Source: CAZPLZ01 sp964587525 (GTDB lineage Bacteria; Oederibacteriota; CAKKQC01). Taken from it: a DNA stretch of 13,489 bases. Shown here piece after piece: positions 6,889-12,522 of the stretch. The notes under the pieces were generated by a model. It ran no database searches and was not told the DNA's origin. It was given only the letters and a program-made list of their open reading frames with translations. Position 1 is the first letter of the stretch; the number at the start of each line of letters is the position of its first letter. The stretch lies in NCBI GenBank assembly GCA_964587525.1, contig CAZPLZ010000094.1:1-13489 (forward strand), in the 5' to 3' direction. The translations under genes were made by a program, and so were the position numbers.

Positions 6889-8240
6889 AGCTGAAATCCT
6901 TTGTCTATTCAATTCTGGTCGGCTGGATCGTCGCATCCACCGGGAGTGCCCGCGCAGAGGCACCCGAGATGACTGCAGAGCCTCTGACTGCCCCTGAAAA
7001 GAAAGCCTTGGCGGAGGAGTTCGAATCCGCCCTGAAAGGGGGACTCCTGGAAATGTGGTACCCGCGTTGCGTGGACCAGAAACACGGGGGCTTCCTGTGC
7101 GACTTCGACTATCGCTGGAGACCCATAGGCCCGCATCACAAGATGCTGCAATTCCAAGCTCGGCAGACCTGGGTCGCCTCCAAGGCCGCCATGCGGTACC
7201 CGGACGATCCGCGCTACCAGGCCGCGGCCCGTCATGGCTTCCGGTTCCTGAGGGACGTCCAATGGGATAAGGAACACGGGGGCTGGTTCTGGATGCTCGA
7301 CCGTCAGGGAAATCCCAAAGATATCTGGGAGGGAGCCAAGCACGCCTATGGCATGAGCTTCGGGATCTACGCGTGCAGCGCATATTACGAGGCCACCAGG
7401 GATCGAGAAGGCCTGAACCTGGCGCAGGAGGCGTTCGCCTGGCTTGAAGAGCACGCCCACGACGAAGAGCATGGAGGATACTATGAGTTCTACCGGCGTG
7501 ATGGAGCCCGCATCGTATCAAGACAGACCAGCCCGGTCCCCGATGCAGATCGCGACGCGATCGGTACTCACCTGGGATTGAAGAGCATGAACAGCCACAT
7601 TCACCTGATGGAGGCGCTCACCGAACTTCTCGGCGTCTGGCCTGACCCCCTGGTGAAACAACGCCTCAGGGAAATCTTCCTGATCGTCCGCGACCGGATC
7701 ATCGTGCCCCCGGGAGCCATGCACCTGTTTTTCCACCCCGATTGGACCCCGATCCCCGATCACGATTCCTACGGCCATGACGTTGAAACCGGCTTTCTCC
7801 TCCTGGAAGCGGCCCAAGCCCTGGGTCTCGAGAACGATGCCAGGACCCGTCGTATCGCCCGCTCGCTCGTGGACCACGCCCTGGACTACGGCTGGGACAA
7901 GAAGCATGGCGGGTTCTACTACGGCGGTTCCACTTTCGGCGAGATTTTTAACGAGGACAAGGCCTGGTGGGTTCAAGCCGAAGGGCTCAACGCGCTGCTC
8001 TTGATGGCGCATGAGTTTCCGAAGGACCGGGCAACGTACGAGGCGCGCTTCAGGGACCAGTGGAACTATGTGAAGAGATACATGATCGACCGGAAGCACC
8101 AAGGCTGGTATCCCTCCGCCCTGGATACGGGGCGCGGCAAGAAGCAGATCAAGGGCTCGCCCTGGAAGGCCTCCTACCATACGGCCCGCGCGCTGATGAA
8201 CTGCCACGATATGCTCCTGCATGAACGGGGACCCTCATAG
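6885..8240 (+). CDS. AGE-family epimerase, cellobiose/mannobiose 2-epimerase-like, with signal peptide
   Basis: A 451-residue (alpha/alpha)6-barrel enzyme of the N-acylglucosamine 2-epimerase superfamily, which interconverts sugars at C2. GAGG at 6875-6878, 6 nt before ATG 6885, supports the start. The first 24 residues (MKLKSFVYSILVGWIVASTG, then SARA) form a signal peptide, so the mature protein is exported; this is unusual, since characterised members mostly act in the cytoplasm. Family residues seen are R93 in QARQTW, N236/H238/H240 in NSHIHLMEA, H298 in SYGHDVETGFLL (the cellobiose 2-epimerase catalytic-loop motif), W361-W362 and E366 in AWWVQAEG, and H432 in SYHTARA. The GHD and WWVQAE forms favour a disaccharide 2-epimerase over GlcNAc 2-epimerase or mannose isomerase. 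It is translationally coupled to the upstream GH5-like gene, consistent with epimerising the reducing end of a released disaccharide. Activity is inferred from motifs only. Confidence 0.88.
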   Translation: MKLKSFVYSILVGWIVASTGSARAEAPEMTAEPLTAPEKKALAEEFESALKGGLLEMWYPRCVDQKHGGFLCDFDYRWRPIGPHHKMLQFQARQTWVASKAAMRYPDDPRYQAAARHGFRFLRDVQWDKEHGGWFWMLDRQGNPKDIWEGAKHAYGMSFGIYACSAYYEATRDREGLNLAQEAFAWLEEHAHDEEHGGYYEFYRRDGARIVSRQTSPVPDADRDAIGTHLGLKSMNSHIHLMEALTELLGVWPDPLVKQRLREIFLIVRDRIIVPPGAMHLFFHPDWTPIPDHDSYGHDVETGFLLLEAAQALGLENDARTRRIARSLVDHALDYGWDKKHGGFYYGGSTFGEIFNEDKAWWVQAEGLNALLLMAHEFPKDRATYEARFRDQWNYVKRYMIDRKHQGWYPSALDTGRGKKQIKGSPWKASYHTARALMNCHDMLLHERGPS

Positions 8241-8264
8241 GGCCAAGCACGCTTCCACTGAAAG

Positions 8265-8432
8265 CTAGAACAGCCTTTCCCTTACACGCTTTCGCTCCCT
8301 CCAACTACGACGATTCCAGACCTTCCCCGAAACATCGTCCCCGGCGTACAGAAGATAGCCCAATGGAAAAAACATAAGACACACCGATCTGAAACATTCC
8401 TCTCCCGAATTGACTGTGTCGCCGTCTGGCAT
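8265..8432 (-). CDS. Possible small basic protein (55 aa), unrecognised
   Basis: A short frame from ATG 8432 to TAG 8265-8267 reads MPDGDTVNSGEECFRSVCLM, then FFPLGYLLYAGDDVSGKVW, then a strongly basic tail NRRSWRERKRVRERLF. A second in-frame ATG gives a 36-residue version starting at MFFPLGYLL. The hydrophobic patch followed by a charged R/K/E tail looks more protein-like than the surrounding sequence, but there is no clear Shine-Dalgarno and I do not recognise the family. It lies just downstream, on the same strand, of the recombinase fragment at 8455-8688, and could equally be a decayed end of an older gene. The rest of 8241-8454 shows nothing I can name. Confidence 0.25.
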   Translation of the reverse strand: MPDGDTVNSGEECFRSVCLMFFPLGYLLYAGDDVSGKVWNRRSWRERKRVRERLF

Positions 8433-8454
8433 ATTAGTGTGCGCTTTTTAGAAG

Positions 8455-8688
8455 TCACACACAGAGGGATGACCGCACCCGATCACGGGTGTACGGCTTG
8501 CCAATTGCGCTGACAAACACCGGCCCTTCTTTGGGCATCCCCCGTTCTGTCCACATCGCCCACAGCACATCGTTGAGCGATTTGGCCAACGGCAACTGAT
8601 GGATGTCCTGTACTTTGCTCCGGCGTAGCATCAGCCGACCCCTTGTAAGATCAACATCACTCCACGTCACCCCCAGGGCTTCCCAGGA
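8455..8688 (-). pseudogene. Tyrosine recombinase/phage integrase fragment (dead)
   Basis: Read on the minus strand, this stretch gives SWEALGVTWSDVDLTRGRL followed by MLRRSKVQDIHQLPLAKSL and a region ending GPVFVSAIGKPYTRDRVRSS. It matches the part of the XerC/XerD-type catalytic domain just after the first catalytic Arg (the E-A-L-x-L-x-W-S-D-V-D segment) and includes the conserved beta-hairpin Lys in RRSK. An in-frame TGA (8689-8691) cuts it on the N-terminal side, so the catalytic Arg is missing. It stops at 8455 before the H-x-x-R box and the catalytic Tyr. It cannot be active. It marks an old integrative element close to where the base composition and strand bias of the window change. 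Confidence 0.75.
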
Positions 8689-8709
8689 TCAGCCTAGTGC
8701 GCCGAACTG

Positions 8710-8787
8710 TCATTCCTCTTTCCCCACCACAATCACATCGGGCAAATCCAACAACGGCGCAAGCGTTCCTTCCTCGTTTCCTGTCAC
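8710..8787 (-). other. Micro-ORF (25 codons) overlapping the TPR gene stop, probably decayed
   Basis: From GTG 8787, which overlaps the stop of the TPR gene (GTGA), a frame reads MTGNEEGTLAPLLDLPD then VIVVGKEE and stops at 8710-8712. The same frame continues past two TGA codons straight into the integrase fragment below 8689. The composition is protein-like (LAPLLDLPDVIVVG). It may be a remnant of the recombinase gene region or of another gene; function and expression are unsupported. Confidence 0.2.
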
Positions 8788-9701
8788 TTGCCCCTTGCAG
8801 CCCGCAACTCTTTCTTTACCAGCTCTCGTACTTCGTCATCAGTGTTGAGCGTCAAGACCTCCTCCCAGTCCGCTACCGCTTTGTCATTCCGCCCATTCCT
8901 GGCATATTCTTCCCCCCTCATATAGAGGGCCCAACCCAGAAGGCCGGACACCAAATCAATGCGCGGATCAATCTTAAGCGCTTTCCTGTAGTGACTAATC
9001 GCTTCGTCGAGCTGCCCTTGTTCAACGAGGAGAAATCCCAGCTTCCAATGCCCTGTAGCGTCGCGCGGGTCAATTTTCAGCGCTTTCTTGTAGTGACTGA
9101 TCGCTTCGTCGAGTTGCCCTTGCTTAAAGAGGATACTCCCCAGTTTTTTGTGCACCGTGAGGAATAATGAAAGGTTGCGCGGGCCGATCTCCAGCACTTT
9201 CTCGTAGTGACTGATTGCTTCGTCTAATTTGCCTTTGGCTTCGAGGGTTTGGCCCAGGCTGTAGTGCGCCATAGCGAAGCGCGGGTCGATCTCCAGCATT
9301 TTCTCGTAGTAACTGATTGCTTCGTCTAATTCGCCTTTGGCTTCGAGGGCAAGGCCCAGGCTGTAGTACGCAAAATTGAACCACGGGTCGATCTCCAGCA
9401 CTTTCTCGTAGTGACTGATTGCTTTGTCGAACTGCCCTTGATCAGAGAGGGCATTTCCCAGGTTGAAGTGCGCCTTAGCGAAGAGCGGGTAGATCTCCAG
9501 CGCTTTCTCGTAGTGACTGATTGCTTCGTCTAATTTGCCTTTGGCTTGGAGGGCAGTCCCCAGGTTGTAGTGCGCCATAACCTGTGTGGACGGAGCAGGC
9601 TGGACACCCCTGGCGGCACATCCTGCTGTCGTCAAAATAATAAATGCCAGAGTACTGAAGACACAGTTCTTGAATACTTGTTCACGGATGCTTTCTTTCA
9701 T
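8784..9701 (-). CDS. TPR-repeat lipoprotein
   Basis: A 305-residue protein from ATG 9701; the longer frame from 9761 adds 20 residues before a clear lipoprotein signal and is less likely. The start MKESIREQVFKNCVFSTLAF leads into IILTTAGC, a lipobox-like end with C28 as the probable lipidated residue. This predicts attachment to a membrane facing the periplasm or outside. After it come tetratricopeptide repeats of 34 residues: about 42-75, 76-109, 110-143, 144-177, 181-214 and 215-248, with a diverged longer one at about 249-289 (EEYARNGRNDKAVADWEEVL). Each has the A-H-Y-x-L-G and D-E-A-I-S-H-Y-E-K-A-L core. TPRs make a protein-binding superhelix; no enzymatic domain is present. The partner is unknown. 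The repeats are nearly identical in DNA, pointing to recent duplication. It ends next to a micro-ORF and the integrase fragment. Confidence 0.87.
   Translation of the reverse strand: MKESIREQVFKNCVFSTLAFIILTTAGCAARGVQPAPSTQVMAHYNLGTALQAKGKLDEAISHYEKALEIYPLFAKAHFNLGNALSDQGQFDKAISHYEKVLEIDPWFNFAYYSLGLALEAKGELDEAISYYEKMLEIDPRFAMAHYSLGQTLEAKGKLDEAISHYEKVLEIGPRNLSLFLTVHKKLGSILFKQGQLDEAISHYKKALKIDPRDATGHWKLGFLLVEQGQLDEAISHYRKALKIDPRIDLVSGLLGWALYMRGEEYARNGRNDKAVADWEEVLTLNTDDEVRELVKKELRAARGK
8978..9560 (-). repeat. Tandem 102-bp repeats inside the TPR gene
   Basis: The plus-strand string CTCGTAGTGACTGATTGCTT recurs at 9201, 9303 (one change), 9405 and 9507, exactly 102 bp apart, with more diverged copies near 8986 and 9088. 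Each unit encodes one 34-residue TPR. The near-identity at DNA level, including synonymous positions, suggests recent unit duplication or gene conversion. Such arrays can change copy number by slippage or recombination, and short-read assembly can collapse them. Confidence 0.75.
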
Positions 9702-9858
9702 GATTACCAACCTACCAATGTTGGTTGTTCTACCATGGACAGCTCGCCCATTATTCGTCATCAGAAGATGATTGAAACTGCAATCTTAGATTTGTCGCTA
9801 TCATCTTATTATTCCTCGGCCCTGAATGGCCATTTTGAGCCGTTGCGAACTCACGCAT

Positions 9859-9933
9859 TTACATGAAGGGGTAGCCTATGGCGGCGATGACGAGCACCAC
9901 CAGGGCCAGCCCCCCGAGCAGCGAGAGGGCCCG
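9859..9933 (-). other. In-frame transmembrane-like extension after the RCC1 gene stop
   Basis: Directly after the TGA at 9934-9936 that ends the RCC1-repeat gene, the same frame stays open for 24 codons and then meets TAA at 9859-9861. It encodes RALS followed by LLGGLALVVLVIAAIGYPFM, a typical membrane-spanning segment in high-GC codons. It has no start codon of its own in that frame. It may be a C-terminal anchor cut off by a nonsense mutation, a readthrough extension, or the end of a different, lost gene. The sequence between this and the TPR gene (9702-9858) shows nothing I can name. Confidence 0.4.
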
Positions 9934-11106
9934 TCATTTAGCGCCCGCCGCCTTCGCCCCCGGAACGACAACCGCTAGAGAGGCCTCCTCGGCCAACGGG
10001 ACGCCGAGTTGGCCGCTTCCGTTGTCTCCCCAGCATGAAACTGTCCCGTCTGATGCGAGGGAACACGTATGAAAGAATCCAGCCGCAATTGCCTTCCCAT
10101 CTCTAATTCGTCTTGCTCCCACCGCCCGCTTGGACTCGCCCCGGACACGCTTGCTCCCAAGCTGCAAGTAGATATTCGAACCCCAGCACTGCACTCTTCC
10201 GTCGTTAAGCAATGCGCACGTGTGGTTTCTCCCCGCTGCAAGAGCGATGGCCTTCGAAACGCCCCCGACCTCTTCCGGCAATTCGGAAGACCAGGCCTTG
10301 GGCATGCCTATCCCCTTACCCCAACACTTCACCGTGCCATCCGCAAGAACGGCACAAATATGCGCGACACCGGCCGCAATACCAACCGCGTCGGTAATTC
10401 CTTGAACCGCAACCGGACTGGACTTATATCGGGATGAGAGACTGCCGAGTTGAGAAGTTATATTGCCGCCCCAGCACTTCACCGTCCCATTGGCAAGAAC
10501 TGCACATGTGTGAGCCCAGCTCCCGGATATTCCGACAACAGAAGACAGGCCCTTGACCGTTACTGGCTCATACGAGGTCACCGTCGTTCCGTTGCCCAAT
10601 TGTCCGGACACATTGTAGCCCCAACACTTGACGGTGCCATCCGCCAGGAGCGCACAAGTATGAGCGCGTCCCGCGGAAATGGACACGGCTCCCTGAATTC
10701 CGGCCACACCTGTCGGAGTTAAGCTATAGAAGGTTGCCTCATCACTGGGGTAGGACAGGAGATTCTTGCCCCAGCACTTGACCGTGCCATCCGAGAGGAG
10801 AACACACGTGTGTTCTAGCCCGACCGCAACGGCAACGGCATCCGATATTCCTTTGGGTCGCACCGGGGTGTCAGAATAGGCCGTTGATCCGCATCCGAGT
10901 TGTCCCATCCAATTGCCTCCCCAACAACGCACTGTACCATCTGGAAGAACTACGCAAGTGTGCATTCCACCCGCCGCGATTACGGATCCCGTAGTCAGGC
11001 CTCGTGCTGCTGTCGCAGATGACACGAGAACCACTGCAACGAGCCACGTCAATTGTCCCCACAGTCGTTTCATTTTTCGGAACCCATTGCGAAGTTCAGC
11101 GTCCAT
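9934..11106 (-). CDS. Secreted RCC1-type seven-bladed beta-propeller protein
   Basis: A 390-residue protein made almost wholly of RCC1 (alpha-tubulin suppressor-like) repeats, a fold used for protein or ligand binding. ATG 11106 is chosen because GAGG (11117-11114 on the minus strand) lies 7 nt upstream. An inner ATG at 11073 would give a tighter signal peptide, MKRLWGQLTWLVAVVLVSS, ending ATAARG. Either way the protein is exported. The motif H-T-C-x-x-L-x-D-G-T-V-K-C-W-G recurs seven times, with Cys pairs at 51/61, 101/111, 151/161, 201/211, 251/261, 297/307 and 348/358; blades are about 50 residues apart. Each blade therefore has a C-x9-C pair, which could form a disulfide after export. Seven blades make one complete propeller with no other domain. 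It starts 14 nt after the 51-aa membrane-protein gene and is probably in one operon with it. The stop is followed in frame by a membrane-like segment. The binding partner is unknown. Confidence 0.87.
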   Translation of the reverse strand: MDAELRNGFRKMKRLWGQLTWLVAVVLVSSATAARGLTTGSVIAAGGMHTCVVLPDGTVRCWGGNWMGQLGCGSTAYSDTPVRPKGISDAVAVAVGLEHTCVLLSDGTVKCWGKNLLSYPSDEATFYSLTPTGVAGIQGAVSISAGRAHTCALLADGTVKCWGYNVSGQLGNGTTVTSYEPVTVKGLSSVVGISGSWAHTCAVLANGTVKCWGGNITSQLGSLSSRYKSSPVAVQGITDAVGIAAGVAHICAVLADGTVKCWGKGIGMPKAWSSELPEEVGGVSKAIALAAGRNHTCALLNDGRVQCWGSNIYLQLGSKRVRGESKRAVGARRIRDGKAIAAGFFHTCSLASDGTVSCWGDNGSGQLGVPLAEEASLAVVVPGAKAAGAK

Positions 11107-11120
11107 TCGCTGGCCTCGGA

Positions 11121-11276
11121 TTAGGCTTCGCTCAGTGACAGTTTCAGGTCGGAAATCTGTCTTGTAACATCAAGCTGGTACATTCTTGCGCCAAGGCTCA
11201 CGGCCCATAACGCAACCGCTAAGACTGCCATTACTCCTAGATTAGCCCACTGCGCCCGGTTCGGATACCAGTTCAC
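11121..11276 (-). CDS. Small one-pass membrane protein with N-terminal WYPxxxQW motif (51 aa)
   Basis: From GTG 11276 to TAA 11121-11123 the frame reads MNWYPNRAQWANLGVMAV, a hydrophobic segment (LGVMAVLAVALWAVSLGA), then RMYQLDVTRQISDLKLSLSEA. The N-terminal WYPxxxQW followed at once by one membrane helix is a pattern I associate with small uncharacterised bacterial membrane proteins; the family has no function known to me. AAAGGCGG (11293-11286 on the minus strand) is a plausible ribosome site about 9 nt upstream. The gene lies 14 nt before the RCC1 start, suggesting co-transcription. Its start codon overlaps the stop of a 15-codon P-loop-like frame upstream (GTGA). The charged tail is amphipathic and may be a short coiled coil. 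GTG is preferred over the inner ATG because the latter would remove the WYP motif. Confidence 0.6.
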   Translation of the reverse strand: MNWYPNRAQWANLGVMAVLAVALWAVSLGARMYQLDVTRQISDLKLSLSEA

Positions 11277-11320
11277 GCCTTAGTGCCGCCTTTGTGATTT
11301 GCAACAGCGATGACAGTCAC
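11273..11320 (-). pseudogene. ParA/Soj-like P-loop stub (15 codons)
   Basis: From GTG 11320 the frame reads MTVIAVANHKGGTKA and stops at TGA 11273-11275. This closely matches the N-terminus of ParA/MinD-type ATPases, which typically read V-I-A-V-A-N-x-K-G-G-x-G-K-T-T, including the deviant Walker A lysine, but one residue (Gly) is missing before the second Lys and the frame ends at once. It cannot be an ATPase. It may be a broken remnant of a parA gene or a chance match; the length of the match favours a remnant. It overlaps the start of the small membrane protein by the GTGA arrangement. Confidence 0.35.
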
Positions 11321-11354
11321 ATTCGTGGGGGCCAATCGGGGTGTCTCTTTCCTT

Positions 11355-11376
11355 GCTGCGATTTGCAAATCACAGC
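11355..11376. promoter_or_regulatory. 22-bp near-perfect palindrome with a second half site, operator-like
   Basis: The 22 bp at 11355-11376 read the same on both strands except for one base pair in each arm; the centre is GATTTGCAAATC, flanked by GCTG and CAGC. The half TGTGATTTGCAA recurs at 11293-11304, so with the copy read on the minus strand (11374-11363) there is also a 12-bp inverted repeat with a 58-bp gap. The palindrome lies about 80 bp upstream of the small membrane protein start on the minus strand, where an operator or a short RNA hairpin would be expected. No T-run follows, so it is not a typical terminator. The second half site falls inside the codons for A-N-H-K of the P-loop stub. 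Apart from these, I see nothing I can name in 11321-11573. Confidence 0.35.
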
Positions 11377-11573
11377 TCCGAAGACATGGCCCATAACTCG
11401 AGGTGATGAATTCACCACCAAGTAGTCTCGCACAAAGTGCGGATAGCCGGCAAAGCGCCGCAGAGCTCAAGTCATCATCAGGTGCGGGAATGCTCGCCGG
11501 CCATGATTGTCTCCCAACTCATCGTAACTTACACGCACCCACCACGGCAGATTCTTGAACAAGCTTGCGCCCA

Positions 11574-12398
11574 TCAATTTCGGATAGGCCTGGAGCCACC
11601 ACCAACACAGCGCTTAAATTTTCCGGTATCCAGGTCCAGGAGGAACTGTTCGTCGTGAGGGCCTGCGAATGCATCAAGGTTCAGCGCTTTGCACGCATTG
11701 AAATTATGGATAACTCGTAGCCTTATGACTTCTTGCTCGAAATCAATATCAAGATTCTTGCTCTTTAAATCCTCAATTATCTTCAAGGCCCGTTCCCAGC
11801 GGGCTCGGTCTGCAAGTCGACTCGCTTCACCCGAACCATAGAACTCATCCATCGCTTTCTCTATTAAATCTCTGTTGGGTTGATAACACTCCAAAATAGC
11901 AACGGCACTGAGGGTAGTGTTTTGATTAGGACGAAGCTTTGCCCTGCGAGGTGCGAACACTACACGAGTGTCCTTTGGAACCTGCGATCCTGCCTTTCCG
12001 ACACTAAACACGTATGTAATGTCGCCGAACATAGCTCCCTGAACGGTTTCAGTATCCAGATCGACGCCGTGGGAGCCCGGATTGTGGAGCACTGTCACAC
12101 AAGGATGCTGGTTTTTGTATTCGCGCAACTGCCTACTCGACACATCAAGCTTCTCCCGAATCCTCTTGTATGGATCACCCCCTGATGTGGCGAATCCCTT
12201 CTCCTTAAGTTGCTTCTTTACATCGCGATCAATATCACCTTCTCCAAAGTCTTCAACCTCGCACAGGATGTCTCCCGAGGGCATGTGGACAAGATAATCG
12301 GGGCAGGCCTTACCAAGAGCGGGTGCAAACTCGAAAGATAACCCTCTCTCTGCAAGGTACGTTTCAAATAGCTCTTCGCCCTTAGTCTTGGTGGCCAT
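11574..12398 (-). CDS. Hypothetical protein with PD-(D/E)XK nuclease-like N-terminus
   Basis: A 274-residue soluble protein from ATG 12398, with no signal peptide or membrane segment. The N-terminal 50 residues have the order expected of a restriction-endonuclease-like core: a helix with a conserved Glu (GEELFETYLAERGL, E9), then P33-D34 in ACPDYLVHMPSGD, then a strand ILCEVEDFG with E47 and E49. This fits D-x12-E-x-E, where the usual final Lys is replaced by Glu, so it is a variant or an inactive fold. Helices with R79, R81, Q90 and R92 follow. A later strand-rich part (HPCVTVLHNPGSH, GAMFGDITYVFSVG) may complete the fold, and residues 175-235 are helical and charged. The function is unknown; lone PD-(D/E)XK-like proteins occur in mobile and defence regions. 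There is no methyltransferase or obvious partner beside it. Codons are clearly less GC-rich than in the flanking sugar genes, suggesting transfer. Confidence 0.7.
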   Translation of the reverse strand: MATKTKGEELFETYLAERGLSFEFAPALGKACPDYLVHMPSGDILCEVEDFGEGDIDRDVKKQLKEKGFATSGGDPYKRIREKLDVSSRQLREYKNQHPCVTVLHNPGSHGVDLDTETVQGAMFGDITYVFSVGKAGSQVPKDTRVVFAPRRAKLRPNQNTTLSAVAILECYQPNRDLIEKAMDEFYGSGEASRLADRARWERALKIIEDLKSKNLDIDFEQEVIRLRVIHNFNACKALNLDAFAGPHDEQFLLDLDTGKFKRCVGGGSRPIRN

Positions 12399-12522
12399 GC
12401 CGCTCTTAGATTACACCGCGTCGTTCCCGGTATCGAAGCCAGCCTCATTCGCCCGAGGAAATGTTGCCATACCGCTCCGAGTGTGGCGGTTCGAGAATGG
12501 GATATTTTCTTCTCACATCTGA

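Noticed and set aside
6853..8222. Minus-strand frames of 222, 187 and 234 codons opposite the epimerase
   Set aside because: The plus strand encodes a complete AGE-family enzyme with its active-site motifs; these frames are antisense shadows.
11402..11416. Short hairpin GGTGATGAATTCACC
   Set aside because: A five-base stem with no T-run and no gene end beside it; too weak to call a terminator.
11273..11470. Full 65-codon minus-strand frame with N-terminus at 11470
   Set aside because: Only its last 15 codons look protein-like (the P-loop stub); the earlier part (CRLSALCARLLGGEF and so on) has no domain or ribosome site.
12470..12495. ACCGC...GCGGT inverted repeat after the GH30-like gene as a terminator
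   Set aside because: Only five paired bases and no following T-run on the minus strand.
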